Assembly (NCBI RefSeq): GCF_002251855.1
Contig: NZ_NOXW01000020.1
Location: 744,001-808,000 of the forward strand
Direction of reading: 5' to 3'
Length of the DNA stretch: 64,000 nt
From: Rhodoferax sp. TH121
GTDB lineage: Bacteria > Pseudomonadota > Gammaproteobacteria > Burkholderiales > Burkholderiaceae_C
In this document: piece after piece, positions 8,702 to 17,390 of the stretch
Numbering within the stretch: the stretch's first letter is position 1
Layout of the letters: each line of letters begins with the position of its first letter
Position numbers and translations under genes: made by a program
Notes under the pieces: model-generated
Told to the model about the DNA's origin: nothing
The model's input: the letters and a program-made list of their open reading frames with translations, nothing else
Database searches by the model: none

Positions 8702-9050
8702 TGCCACCGGCCATGATCTTCACCGGCCGGCCCAGCCGCGCCAGCCGCAGGGCGCCACGGGCGGCGCCGTTGCAGTGGGGGCCGGCGCAGTAGGTCACAA
8801 ACAGGGTGCCGGCCGGCCACTGGGCCATCTTGCTTTCCACGATCTTGCCGTGCGGCAGGTTGATGGCGCCGGGCACATGGCCGCGCGCAAACAGGGCCGG
8901 GGAGCGCACATCCAGCAGCACAAAGTCTGCGCCCTGGGCCAGTGCATCGTGCGTGTCCCAGCAGTCGGCTTCAAAGGTGAATTCGGCCGCAAAGTGCGCC
9001 TCGGCCAGGGCAGAAGGGGCGGCAGGGATGGCGGTGACTGCGGTGGGCAT
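8652..9050 (-). CDS. Rhodanese-like domain protein
   Basis: A 132-residue single rhodanese domain. The typical DFVLLDVRSPALFARGHVPG and the active-site loop with Cys in VTYCAGPHCNGA are present, followed by [13 protein letters not shown]. The catalytic Cys suggests sulfurtransferase activity, though substrates are unknown. It is transcribed divergently from ftrA, a pairing seen in other Burkholderiales, so FtrA may control it. The 3' end overlaps the end of phrB by 50 bases. Confidence 0.9.
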   Translation of the reverse strand: MPTAVTAIPAAPSALAEAHFAAEFTFEADCWDTHDALAQGADFVLLDVRSPALFARGHVPGAINLPHGKIVESKMAQWPAGTLFVTYCAGPHCNGAARGALRLARLGRPVKIMAGGITGWLDEGFELATGEA

Positions 9051-9129
9051 TTCGGTTTCTCCGGTGGGTGGTTGATGCCTCTATGGTGTTGGTGCGGGCC
9101 GCTTTCTACAATTGGCGCAAAAGCCATTT

Positions 9130-10131
9130 ATGACAAAAAACACGCCAAACCTGCAATCCGCGCCAACGGCACCTTCGCCCACCACCGGCCCGCTGGTGGT
9201 GGCGCCTGTATACGACGGGCTTTGTACCTTTGAGTTTTCCATCGTGGCCGAAATCTTTGGCTTGCACCGGCCCGAGATGGGCCCGGGCTGGTACCGCTTT
9301 GCCAGCGCCGCCATCGAGCCCGGCCCGCTGCGCGCCCACGGCGGCCTGCGCGTGAGCTGCGATGGCGATGCCAGCCTGCTGGAGCAGGCCGACCTCATCG
9401 TCATGGCGGGGTGGAAGGGTGCGCAAGTGCCCGTACCGGACGGACTCAGCCAGCGCTTGCGCGTCGCCTGGCAGCGCGGAGCGCGGCTCGCGTCCATCTG
9501 CTCCGGTGCCTTTGTGCTGGCGGCCACCGGCCTGCTGGACGGCAAACGCGCCGCCACCCACTGGCGCTACGCCAAGGCGCTGCAGGCGCGCCACCCCAGC
9601 GTGGAGGTAGACGCCAGCGTGCTCTATGCGGAGGGCGACCGGGTCTACACGTCTGCTGGCAGCGCCGCGGGCATGGATTTGATGCTGCACATCGTGCGCA
9701 GCGACTTTGGGGTGGATGCCGCCAACAGCGTGGCCCGCCGCCTCGTCATGCCACCGCACCGCAGCGGCGGCCAAGCCCAGTTCATCGAACGCCCCGTGCC
9801 GCAAGACGGCGACCAGCGCCTGGTGCAACTGCTGGAGCAGGTGCGCACCGACCTGCAAGCGCCATGGACGGTAGACCAGATGGCCAGCCGCGTGGCCATG
9901 AGCCCGCGTACCTTTTTGCGCCGCTTTGTGGAGCTCACCGGTCAGTCCCCCGGGCAATGGGTGGTGGCCGAACGTGTGGAACACGCCAAGCGCCTGCTCG
10001 AAGGCAGCGCGCTATCGGTGGAACGCATTGCTACCGAGGTGGGGCTAGGCAGCTTGCAGGCGCTGCGGCACCACTTTCAGCAGCAACTAGGGCTGTCGCC
10101 GCGAGAATACCGGGGGATGTTTGGAAGGTAA
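9130..10131 (+). CDS. ftrA: GlxA/FtrA-type AraC-family transcriptional regulator
   Basis: A 333-residue regulator with an N-terminal DJ-1/PfpI-like glutamine-amidotransferase-fold sensor domain (VVAPVYDGLCTFEFSIVAEI, and LASICSGAFVLAATGLL carrying the Cys elbow). The C-terminal AraC double helix-turn-helix includes MASRVAMSPRTFLRRF and IATEVGLGSLQALRHHF. The ATG at 9130 is chosen over an upstream TTG. It is divergent from the rhodanese gene, the likely regulated partner. The stop codon TAA coincides with the first bases of repeat copy B. Confidence 0.9.
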   Translation: MTKNTPNLQSAPTAPSPTTGPLVVAPVYDGLCTFEFSIVAEIFGLHRPEMGPGWYRFASAAIEPGPLRAHGGLRVSCDGDASLLEQADLIVMAGWKGAQVPVPDGLSQRLRVAWQRGARLASICSGAFVLAATGLLDGKRAATHWRYAKALQARHPSVEVDASVLYAEGDRVYTSAGSAAGMDLMLHIVRSDFGVDAANSVARRLVMPPHRSGGQAQFIERPVPQDGDQRLVQLLEQVRTDLQAPWTVDQMASRVAMSPRTFLRRFVELTGQSPGQWVVAERVEHAKRLLEGSALSVERIATEVGLGSLQALRHHFQQQLGLSPREYRGMFGR

Positions 10132-10184
10132 ATTGGCAGATAAGCCCTGTGCTTATTGCGCGAGCAGCTATGAAATAGATAGCG
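10130..10184 (+). repeat. Dispersed 3'-end repeat, copy B
   Basis: Begins at the ftrA stop codon: AAATTGGC, then TTATTGCGCGAGCAGC and a perfect GCTAT/ATAGC hairpin. The loop is GCGA, again a GNRA sequence. It is most similar to copy C at 14252, sharing GCGCGA and AGCTATGAAATA. Confidence 0.8.
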
Positions 10185-10201
10185 CACGAGTTCGTGTAGA
10201 G

Positions 10202-10223
10202 CATGCCGTTCTGTTGCGGCATG
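10202..10223. terminator. Hairpin between convergent ftrA and a small ORF
   Basis: CATGCCG at 10202-10208 pairs with CGGCATG at 10217-10223. There is no strong T run, so it may be a weak bidirectional terminator or a 3'-end stabiliser. Confidence 0.4.
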
Positions 10224-10262
10224 TTCAAATCCACACCTTGCCACCTGCAAATCAGTTATGCC

Positions 10263-10478
10263 TCAGTCTCTTGGTCTGGAGATGACAGCGCTTTTGGATC
10301 TACCGATTAGTTCACTGGCAATTTCTGAGGCAATACGACGGCTCGCCAGATCTGTATTGAACTGGTCCTCACGCAAGAGCTCTGCACAGGTCATCAATTC
10401 GTCCCGGGTTGCGTTCAAGCCGACAACTGCCTCCAGCAATGCCTCGCGCGCCAGTTCATTCTTGTTCACGCCGTCCAT
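10263..10478 (-). CDS. Small hypothetical protein
   Basis: A 71-residue reading frame beginning MDGVNKNELAREALLEAV, predicted to be largely helical and hydrophilic, with no motif I recognise. It lies 80 bases downstream of the chemoreceptor gene on the same strand and shares its A/T-rich composition. A weak GGGGAT lies 10 bases before the ATG. The overlapping plus-strand frame looks like a shadow. It may belong to the same acquired segment. Confidence 0.45.
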   Translation of the reverse strand: MDGVNKNELAREALLEAVVGLNATRDELMTCAELLREDQFNTDLASRRIASEIASELIGRSKSAVISRPRD

Positions 10479-10558
10479 ATTCCATATCCCCGATATTGAC
10501 TAGGAATGGGTAAGAAACCATCGCTGCAGTTTATTGGTTTAAAGCTCGTGGCCTCACA

Positions 10559-12325
10559 CTAAAAACTCGCCCAATTCTCGTCGCCAGCAGCCACACCCGC
10601 ACGGGTGGCCAACTTTGGCGTGTGCTGCAATGGCACCGGACTCGGCCGACTCGTTCGGTTGGCAATTCCTACTGGGGAGCGCTTCTTTTCCCCCACAAGC
10701 ACGTCGTTGGCACTTCTTGCTGCGCGCACTGGGGTAGGCTTGGGCTTGACTTGTTCCGATGGTTCGTGCCCAAGCGTAAATAGACTCACTGTCTCTACCA
10801 ACTCTCCTGCCTGGCTCTTCAGGCTGCTGGCGGCGGCGGCCATCTGTTCTACCAATGCAGCGTTTTGCTGTGTAACCTGGTCCATCTGCTGAACCGCTTC
10901 ACCAATTTGTCCCACGCCAGAGGCCTGTTCGCTGCTTGCCGCACTAATTTCACCCATGATGTCAGTGACTCGTTTTATGGAGTCCACAACTTCAGTCATG
11001 GTCTCTCCCGCCTGATCAACCAAGACAGAGCCTTGCTCCACTCGCTCAACACTCGCACCAATCAAAGTCTTAATCTCTCGCGCGGCTTCTGCAGACCGTC
11101 CAGCCAGGCTGCGTACTTCACTCGCTACGACGGCAAATCCTCTGCCTTGTTCACCGGCTCTAGCGGCTTCCACTGCTGCATTCAGTGCAAGGATGTTGGT
11201 CTGGAAGGCAATGCCATCGATGACAGAAATGATGTCTGAAATCTTGCGACTTGATTCATTGATTCCTTTCATGGTCTCGACTACCTGACCCACCACGTCG
11301 CCACCCTTGACCGCGACGACAGACGCGTTGACAGCCAACTGGCTGGCCTGTCGCGCGTTTTCTGCGTTCTGTTTGACAGTCGAAGCAAGCTCCTCCATGG
11401 AAGCAGCCGTTTCTTCGAGTGCACTGGCTTGTTGCTCAGTACGCGCACTCAAATCATGATTCCCAGAAGCTATTTCGGCGCTTGCCGTAGAAACACCTTC
11501 CGAGCCTTGGCGTACGCTACTCACCACACGAGTAAGAGAGCTCTGCATCCGTGCAACTGCCGCCATGACACTGGTCGTATCGCCGGCTCGCACCACGAGC
11601 TGGCTAGACAGGTCGCCATCGGCCACTTTTCCAACAACATTGCAGAGCTCAGCGGGTTCGCTGCCAAGTGCGTTTGTCAGGCTGCGGGTAATGAGCACGC
11701 CAGCGGTGATTGCGGCTGCAAGGGCCAGGAGGCACCCCAGCATCAAGTAACTGCGCTGCGCTGCGTAGTCGGCTTGGCTGGCGGCCACAATTTTGGCGGC
11801 TTGATCTGACGTGTAAGTCGAGTACTTCTCGGATACCGCCACCAACTTTGCCAATAGCGGCCGGCACTCGGCGTTCATTTTGGCGATAGCTTCTTCGCGC
11901 TTGCCACTCAGCGCCATATCCACGATGGACAGCGCCACAGGCGAATAGGCCAACTCAATGTCAGCAATTTCGGCAACCATTTTTTTGGCTTCTTCAGTAG
12001 TCCCTGGCTGTTCAGCAAGTTTCTTGAGCTTCGCCAGATTCGTTCCCACATCGGTATGGGCCTTGGTAACAACAGCCTTTTCCACACCTTGGTCCGCGGG
12101 GTTGCTCACCAGTACCAAGTTGCGCGCGGCAATTGCGCGGAGGTCTATGGCCTCACGAACCAAGTGTGCCGTTTCCGCGCTAGCGTTAACTCCGTTGACG
12201 TAGGATTCAAAGCGTTCATTTGCGTCGCCCAAATCTTTGATCGACAACGCTGCAATCAGCAACACCAGAAAGGCAAGCCCACCAAACGCCCAAGTAAGTT
12301 TTGCTCGTACGGTCAATTTGTTCAT
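10559..12325 (-). CDS. Methyl-accepting chemotaxis protein
   Basis: A 588-residue chemoreceptor. It has a transmembrane helix at about 10-30 ([18 protein letters not shown]) and a periplasmic four-helix-bundle ligand domain to about 185. A second membrane helix ([20 protein letters not shown]) is followed by HAMP and the long coiled-coil signalling domain, whose tip reads [20 protein letters not shown]. The extreme C-terminus is NWASF, a variant of the NWETF tether that recruits CheR/CheB. The start at 12325 ([10 protein letters not shown]) is chosen because the upstream extension has no receptor-like sequence. Codon use and base composition are more A/T-rich than the surroundings. The ligand is unknown. 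Confidence 0.93.
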   Translation of the reverse strand: MNKLTVRAKLTWAFGGLAFLVLLIAALSIKDLGDANERFESYVNGVNASAETAHLVREAIDLRAIAARNLVLVSNPADQGVEKAVVTKAHTDVGTNLAKLKKLAEQPGTTEEAKKMVAEIADIELAYSPVALSIVDMALSGKREEAIAKMNAECRPLLAKLVAVSEKYSTYTSDQAAKIVAASQADYAAQRSYLMLGCLLALAAAITAGVLITRSLTNALGSEPAELCNVVGKVADGDLSSQLVVRAGDTTSVMAAVARMQSSLTRVVSSVRQGSEGVSTASAEIASGNHDLSARTEQQASALEETAASMEELASTVKQNAENARQASQLAVNASVVAVKGGDVVGQVVETMKGINESSRKISDIISVIDGIAFQTNILALNAAVEAARAGEQGRGFAVVASEVRSLAGRSAEAAREIKTLIGASVERVEQGSVLVDQAGETMTEVVDSIKRVTDIMGEISAASSEQASGVGQIGEAVQQMDQVTQQNAALVEQMAAAASSLKSQAGELVETVSLFTLGHEPSEQVKPKPTPVRAARSANDVLVGEKKRSPVGIANRTSRPSPVPLQHTPKLATRAGVAAGDENWASF

Positions 12326-12498
12326 TAAGTGTCTCCAAGCGACTGTATTTTTTCGAATGGGCGAAATCCCGCCGCGTCTCGTGCCGCGCTTACAGCGCAT
12401 CAAGAGACACCGGGCAAACACTCTGAGAAGAGGTGCTACCGTAGTTGTATTCTCGGGAGAGACTAGGGGATATGAAATCCCTCGAATGGAGGGTTTAT

Positions 12499-12516
12499 CT
12501 AATACGTTTGTATTAG
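12499..12516. promoter_or_regulatory. Inverted repeat between PAS-LuxR and chemoreceptor genes
   Basis: CTAATAC-GTTT-GTATTAG has perfect 7-base arms. It lies 5 bases after the stop of the PAS-LuxR gene and about 175 bases upstream of the chemoreceptor start. It could be an operator for the neighbouring regulator or a weak terminator; no T run follows on the minus strand. Confidence 0.4.
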
Positions 12517-12520
12517 TTTT

Positions 12521-13930
12521 TCACTTGTTTGTAGGCGAAATTGCATGGTCTACAGCAAAGCGAATGACCTCTGCGGTGCTATGCAGGCCGAGCTTGACCA
12601 TCATTTTTTGACGATGGGATATCACTGTATTGGTCGCAACGTTCAGTTTCTTCGCAATCTGGGCGGACGTCATGCCCTCTGCAATCATCGCGAGAATCTG
12701 ACTTTCTCGTTTCGTCAAGCTCGCTAGCACGGCCGTGGATTCGCTTCTCTTGGCCGAACTGTCTTTGATGAGACCTTCGATCTGTCTGAGCAAGTCCAAT
12801 CCCTGCTCATTCAGGCGTTTGCGTTGGGTGACGTCTTGGGCCGTGCCAATCATTCGAATTGGCTTACCGTCTTTCTCTCTAGAGGTCACCTTGCCAAAGA
12901 CCGAGACGTTTACCCAGTGCCCCTCCTTGTGCTTCAACCGAAGTTCACTTTCAAATCGTGCGGTTGCTCCGTGTAAATGGGCGGAGATTTTTTGCTTGTA
13001 GAGCTTCAGGTCACCGGGATGGACCAGTCCTAGCCAAAGGTCTTTTCTGGCACCCAGTTCTTGATGGGTATAGCCCAAAATGTCTGACCACCGATGCCCA
13101 GGCGTCACCCGGCGTTCGATAACATTCCAGTCCCATAAGACCAGTCCAGACCCCATGAGTGCAAGGTTCAACCGCTCCTCATTCTCCCGCAGGCTCTGCT
13201 CAATTTCTTTGATTTCCGTGACGTCGCGACCTACGGATTGAATTTCTTGAAGATTGCCGTTGGTGTCGAATAGTCCCCGGTTTACGAATTGAAACCAACG
13301 CCACTCACCCGTCCCTATCTGTACTCTGTTTTCGATGGTGACAACCTGATTGGTAAGCGACATCGTCCCCAGCTTTTCGACAACGATGGGCAGATCGTCC
13401 GGGTGGGCAACAGGTTGCCAGCGAAATCCAATCAACGCTTCGCGGGATTTTCCGAACAAGCGGCAGTACACCTCATTGACGAAGCTAAACGTTCCATCCG
13501 GGAAAAACCGGGAAATAGCCTCGGTTTGGTCTTGGACAATCGTTCGATGGACTTCAAGTTCCTCTTGCAAAGCGCGGCGCTCGGTTTCATCAACGAAAGA
13601 ACCGAAGAAAATTTCAGGTTGCCCCTTGACTTGCGCAATATTGCATTGAAACCAGCCAGCGCTGCCGTCTTTGCGTTTGCGAGGGTGTAGCCCTGTGTAC
13701 GCCTTTTCTTGGCTGAGGGTCGCTTTTACTTTATTGGCAAACAAGTCGTAGCTGCTTTGGTCAATAAACAGGACACGTGTTGGCTGGCCAATCAATTCGC
13801 CGGACTCATAACCAAACATTTGGTGGAAGGCGTCATTGGCCCACACAATGTGTTGGTCCTTTGCCGCCAGAAGCGCATTGAAGTCGCTGTTGAGAATAGC
13901 CGAGGAATAATTAAGGAGAGATGCATCCAT
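12521..13930 (-). CDS. Multi-PAS sensor with C-terminal LuxR-type DNA-binding domain
   Basis: A 469-residue one-component regulator. Three PAS domains can be followed: IVWANDAFHQMFGYESGELI, then FSFVNEVYCRLFGKSREALI, then a third ending in a PAC-like motif (KDGKPIRMIGTAQDVTQRK). The C-terminal LuxR/FixJ helix-turn-helix is LTKRESQILAMIAEGMTSAQ followed by IAKKLNVATNTVISHRQKMM. No kinase or receiver domain is present, so it senses and regulates directly. The ATG at 13930 is used because the longer frame begins with TTG and lacks PAS-like sequence. It lies upstream of the chemoreceptor on the same strand and is a candidate controller. Composition is A/T-richer than the genome average here. Confidence 0.88.
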   Translation of the reverse strand: MDASLLNYSSAILNSDFNALLAAKDQHIVWANDAFHQMFGYESGELIGQPTRVLFIDQSSYDLFANKVKATLSQEKAYTGLHPRKRKDGSAGWFQCNIAQVKGQPEIFFGSFVDETERRALQEELEVHRTIVQDQTEAISRFFPDGTFSFVNEVYCRLFGKSREALIGFRWQPVAHPDDLPIVVEKLGTMSLTNQVVTIENRVQIGTGEWRWFQFVNRGLFDTNGNLQEIQSVGRDVTEIKEIEQSLRENEERLNLALMGSGLVLWDWNVIERRVTPGHRWSDILGYTHQELGARKDLWLGLVHPGDLKLYKQKISAHLHGATARFESELRLKHKEGHWVNVSVFGKVTSREKDGKPIRMIGTAQDVTQRKRLNEQGLDLLRQIEGLIKDSSAKRSESTAVLASLTKRESQILAMIAEGMTSAQIAKKLNVATNTVISHRQKMMVKLGLHSTAEVIRFAVDHAISPTNK

Positions 13931-14415
13931 GGGGGTCACATTGCCAGGGTGATGGGTTGTAGTCTTCGTTGGTTTGAAGATGGGCGCAATCGACTTGGAA
14001 CCGATCCCCCCATGGCAGCCAAGACCTTTAAAGCGCGCTGTCCGCGCAAGCAGCAAGAACTCGAATGACGATAACAAATGAAGTCAGGCAAGAGTCCTGG
14101 GGTCTCGTTGGAGATCGAACTTGTTCGATAAAAGGGGACGGCACGCATAACCCCGAAGATACCTGACCGGTACTTGGGTGCATGTACTGGCGATGGGATA
14201 ACACTGTTTCCACCATGTAGGGACCGCCGCTCGCATAGCGCGAATTTATATGCCAAATTGGCCTATAGCGATTATGAATATTGCGCGAACAGCTATGAAA
14301 TACATAGCGTTTCCAATGTCGCCTGGCTGCGCATTCCTAATTGTCTTCCCCTTGCGCATAATGCATCTGCCAGCGAACGTACACAAGTTTTTCCACCCAA
14401 CCCTAGGAGATTCCC
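13931..14415. other. 485-base intergenic region
   Basis: Separates the divergent PAS-LuxR and VOC genes. It contains repeat copy C at 14252-14311 and presumably both promoters. The remainder (13931-14250) shows no convincing gene; the minus-strand frame running through it lacks an ATG and any family signature. Confidence 0.6.
14252..14311 (+). repeat. Dispersed repeat, copy C
   Basis: GCCAAATTGGC, then ATTGCGCGAACAGC and a perfect GCTAT/ATAGC hairpin. It is the only intergenic copy not at the 3' end of a neighbouring gene. It forms a direct repeat with copy B across the A/T-rich segment. Confidence 0.8.
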
Positions 14416-14784
14416 ATGGCCAACGCCCTGAACTGGTTTGAGATTCCCGTTTCCGATTTCGGACGCGCGCAAGCGTTTTACGAAACCATCTTGGGGACCA
14501 AGATGGAGCGCATGGACATGGGGCCCACGGTGATGGGGATGATCCCTGCCGACCAAGCCTCTGTGGGTGGGGCCATCGTGTTTGACGGGACCAGCCAGCC
14601 TTCTGCCAACGGCACGGTGGTCTACCTCAACGGGGGCGCAGACTTGGCCCCCATCTTGGGTCGTGTGGAAGCCGCGGGCGGCCGCATCTTGGTGCCCAAA
14701 ACCGAAATCGGCAACGACTTCGGTTTCTTTGCCCACTTTCTGGATTCCGAGGGGAACAAGGTGGGCCTGCACTCCATGGCGTGA
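14416..14784 (+). CDS. VOC-family (glyoxalase-like) protein
   Basis: A 122-residue single VOC domain protein opening MANALNWFEIPVSDFGRAQA and ending FAHFLDSEGNKVGLHSMA, with the beta-alpha-beta-beta-beta repeats of the glyoxalase/bleomycin-resistance fold. A GGAGA ribosome site precedes the ATG. The subgroup is often annotated as a lactoylglutathione-lyase homologue, but several canonical glyoxalase I metal ligands are not obvious, so the reaction is unknown. Confidence 0.87.
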   Translation: MANALNWFEIPVSDFGRAQAFYETILGTKMERMDMGPTVMGMIPADQASVGGAIVFDGTSQPSANGTVVYLNGGADLAPILGRVEAAGGRILVPKTEIGNDFGFFAHFLDSEGNKVGLHSMA

Positions 14785-14827
14785 GGCCGCAAGCAAACCT
14801 TTTACCGTTGTAGTCAAACGCAATGCA

Positions 14828-15433
14828 TCAGAGCTCCGATGCATCTTTGGCATCGTGTTTCTTGAATACAACGGCGGTAGAGCAGGCCGCTTCCGTGATG
14901 GACAGGTAGACCGATACATCAAGATTGTCCGAGGCCCATTGGACAGATTGCTGGACGCTGTTGCCCGTGTCGAATTGGCCGTTCGTAGCCTGTTTGCCTT
15001 GCCAAGCTTCGAGTGCTGCGATGGTGTCTGACCATGGGGTGCGGGCGCGGCATTGTGCGTCAGGGGCGTTGCTCACTAGTTCAATGCGTTGCACCAGACC
15101 GCTTTTCACATAGAAGGTGGTGTCGAAGGTCTCTGTTCCGATGTAAGCATCACGTTGGATCCAACGGCCCCGGGTGTTCCGGGGGCCTACAGCAGGCTTG
15201 GCGACTTTCTCCAAGGTGCGGATGCTGCCAATCAGATCGCGCTCAGGTGCCATCAGCAAGTCGCCATACAGTTCACACACGCGCCCGCACCCGGCGGGCT
15301 GGGTGACAGACCAAGCCGGTGCCCAAAACAAGGTGGAGACCCACAAGACGTGGTGTATCCAGGGGCGGGCATGGTTGCGCTTGGCGCTTGGTTTGGGTTG
15401 GTTCGGGAGGCTAATCATTCGGTTCATCGTCAT
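14828..15433 (-). CDS. Hypothetical exported protein
   Basis: About 201 residues from the first ATG (15433), which overlaps the end of the UspA gene; ATGs at 15427 and 15418 are alternatives. A hydrophobic segment (WIHHVLWVSTLFWAPAWS) after a basic N-terminus looks like a signal sequence or anchor. The mature part has several Cys (AGCGRVCELYG, DAQCRARTP, EAACSTAVVF) that could form disulfides. I recognise no family. Position as third gene after clcA and uspA suggests one operon. Confidence 0.7.
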   Translation of the reverse strand: MTMNRMISLPNQPKPSAKRNHARPWIHHVLWVSTLFWAPAWSVTQPAGCGRVCELYGDLLMAPERDLIGSIRTLEKVAKPAVGPRNTRGRWIQRDAYIGTETFDTTFYVKSGLVQRIELVSNAPDAQCRARTPWSDTIAALEAWQGKQATNGQFDTGNSVQQSVQWASDNLDVSVYLSITEAACSTAVVFKKHDAKDASEL

Positions 15434-15956
15434 TGCGGGTGCCCAATTCCCGAACGGGAGTGCGGTTGTGAAAGGGGCGTCGCAGGAGGCTGTTGCGTTT
15501 GGCGCGCAATGGGCGATCCTTGCAGACCAGCACCGGAACGGTGGCCTTGGATATGAGCCCCGGGACAATGCTGCCATTGAGCAGGCGCACCACGGCGTTG
15601 TGGTCTTCGTTGCCCACCACGATCAGGTCGCAGTGCCGTTTGATGGCGGCGTCGGCCACTGCGTGGGCGGCATCACCTGCCATGGCGGTTGCGCGGTGGC
15701 TGTGCACCCCGCAGCGCTCTGCCCACGCGCTTGCAGCGGCCAGCAAGCGCGAGGTTTCCGCAGCCGCTTTGGCCTGCAAGCTTTCAGCAGACCCATCGAC
15801 CACCGGGAGCATGTCCACAGCAGGGTAGTCGTAGTGCGGCAGCACCCCGAAGAAAAATATGTCGGCACGTTGGGTTTGTGCCATTTCAATGGCGTGGTCG
15901 ATGGCGGATTGGGTGACGGGACGGTCGTCCACCACGACCAGGATTTTTCGGACCAT
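15411..15956 (-). CDS. Universal stress protein (UspA family)
   Basis: A 181-residue Usp domain protein: MVRKILVVVDDRPVTQSAID at the start and DLIVVGNEDHNAVVRLLNGS near the end. The ATP-binding motif G-2x-G-9x-G(S/T) is degenerate because the second glycine is missing, although GNED and NGS remain, so nucleotide binding is uncertain. It lies 9 bases downstream of clcA. A chloride channel/UspA pairing suggests a shared role in pH or ionic stress, which is inference. Confidence 0.87.
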   Translation of the reverse strand: MVRKILVVVDDRPVTQSAIDHAIEMAQTQRADIFFFGVLPHYDYPAVDMLPVVDGSAESLQAKAAAETSRLLAAASAWAERCGVHSHRATAMAGDAAHAVADAAIKRHCDLIVVGNEDHNAVVRLLNGSIVPGLISKATVPVLVCKDRPLRAKRNSLLRRPFHNRTPVRELGTRNDDEPND

Positions 15957-15965
15957 AACGAAACC

Positions 15966-17282
15966 TCAGGCTTTGGGCAGGCGGGTGAGTTGTAGTTCTG
16001 CCAGCGACGTGTACAAGGGCGCACTGATAAGGCGCGACACGGCACTGGCAAACAGGGCGCTGGCCATCAGGCTCAGCACCAGGGCGTGGCCGTCCACCAT
16101 TTCCATGACGATGATGAACGCGGTGAGCGGGGCTTGGGTGACTGCGGCCAAAAAAGCGGCCATGCCCAAGGCGATGAGGGTGGGCGGGTTGGCGTACGCA
16201 GTCCATTGCGCCACATCGCCGCCCACCGCGCCACCAATGGCCAGCGAGGGTGCAAAGATGCCACCGGGTACGCCCGCCCAGGCGGTGAGCCAGGTGGTCA
16301 CGAACTTGAGCAGCACATACAGGGAGCTGGTGTCACCGGTGTTCTCCAGTGAGGCTTTCGTATGCGCGTAGCCGCTGCCAAAGGTGTCGCCCGCTGTAAC
16401 CACGCCAATCACGGCAATGCTTAACCCGCATGCTGCGGCAAAGGCCACCGGCCGTGCCCTGCGCTGCGCGCTGAACCAGTCCAGTGAATTGCCGGCCAAT
16501 GACACCACCAGCAAGCGGGCAAACAAACCGCCCAGAAGGCCGCAGGCCAGCGATACCAGGATGCCCGGTAGCAGCGCATTCCAGCCAAACCCCTCTACCT
16601 TGATGACACCAAAGTAGCTGCCATTCCCGTAGGCCGAGATACCCATCAGTCCCGCCAGCACGATGGCGGCAATGGTGAGGCCGTGGTTGCGCTGTTCCGG
16701 TTTGCGGGTGAGCTCTTCAATGGCAAACATCACGCCGCCCAGAGGCGTATTGAAGGCCGCAGCAATGCCGGCTGCACCTCCCGCCACCAGCAAGCTGTGT
16801 TCACTGATCTGGGAGCGCTTGGGCAACCAGCGGCGTACGCTGTGCATCACACCCGCTGCAATCTGCACCGACGGACCTTCGCGCCCCAGTGACAAACCGC
16901 CCAGCAGCCCCCAAGCGGTGAGCACCACCTTGGCCACTGCCAGGCGCAGGGATACAAATAGGCCGCGTGTGTTGTCGTTCACGCTGGGGTCTTGTGCCGC
17001 CATCACTTGCGGAATGCCGGACCCGGCTGCGCCAGGCGCGTAGCGCCGAGTGACCCACACGATGGCTGCTGCGGTGAGTGGCGTCCACAGCAAGGGGGCC
17101 CACCAATAGCTGGATTGCAGGGAGAAGAAGAGGGCGAGCGCGTGCTCGCTGAGCCAGGTGAAGCCCACCACGGAAAGCCCCGCCAGCGCGGCAAAGGCGA
17201 TAAACAGGGCGCGGCCACGCCACAGGTGGACGTCGTATAGCTCGTTGCGGAAGGCCGAATAAATATGGGGGTGCGGTCGCAT
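15966..17282 (-). CDS. clcA: ClC-family chloride channel/antiporter
   Basis: A 438-residue integral membrane protein with the three signatures of ClC proteins: GSGIPQV near residue 75, GREGPSVQ (the gating glutamate) near 120, and GIFAPSLAIGG near 325. About ten hydrophobic segments follow the family plan and there is no C-terminal CBS pair. Members exchange chloride for protons and help survive acid. The start is MRPHPHIYSAF at 17282; the much longer open frame to 18194 is antisense to the dapB-like gene and not real. The promoter is shared with the divergent dapB-like gene and holds two palindromes. Confidence 0.92.
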   Translation of the reverse strand: MRPHPHIYSAFRNELYDVHLWRGRALFIAFAALAGLSVVGFTWLSEHALALFFSLQSSYWWAPLLWTPLTAAAIVWVTRRYAPGAAGSGIPQVMAAQDPSVNDNTRGLFVSLRLAVAKVVLTAWGLLGGLSLGREGPSVQIAAGVMHSVRRWLPKRSQISEHSLLVAGGAAGIAAAFNTPLGGVMFAIEELTRKPEQRNHGLTIAAIVLAGLMGISAYGNGSYFGVIKVEGFGWNALLPGILVSLACGLLGGLFARLLVVSLAGNSLDWFSAQRRARPVAFAAACGLSIAVIGVVTAGDTFGSGYAHTKASLENTGDTSSLYVLLKFVTTWLTAWAGVPGGIFAPSLAIGGAVGGDVAQWTAYANPPTLIALGMAAFLAAVTQAPLTAFIIVMEMVDGHALVLSLMASALFASAVSRLISAPLYTSLAELQLTRLPKA

Positions 17283-17326
17283 TGTCTGGCTGCCCGTGGG
17301 GGTGTTTTTGCAAATCATACATTGAT

Positions 17327-17363
17327 ACAAATGTAATTTGTTATATTTGCACAAATGTATTTG
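17327..17363. promoter_or_regulatory. Paired palindromes in the clcA/dapB-like divergent promoter
   Basis: ACAAAT-GTA-ATTTGT (17327-17341) and CAAAT-GT-ATTTG (17352-17363) are perfect inverted repeats with the same ACAAATGTA core, offset by 24 bases. They sit in an A/T-rich promoter stretch between the divergent starts, suggesting a dimeric regulator such as the nearby MarR protein. Confidence 0.6.
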
Positions 17364-17390
17364 AAAAACGAACAACCCGAGGAGACACCT

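Noticed and set aside
10258..10503. Plus-strand 81-codon frame opposite the small ORF at 10263
   Set aside because: Ser/Arg-rich composition and no ribosome site; the minus-strand frame fits its neighbours better. Neither is certain.
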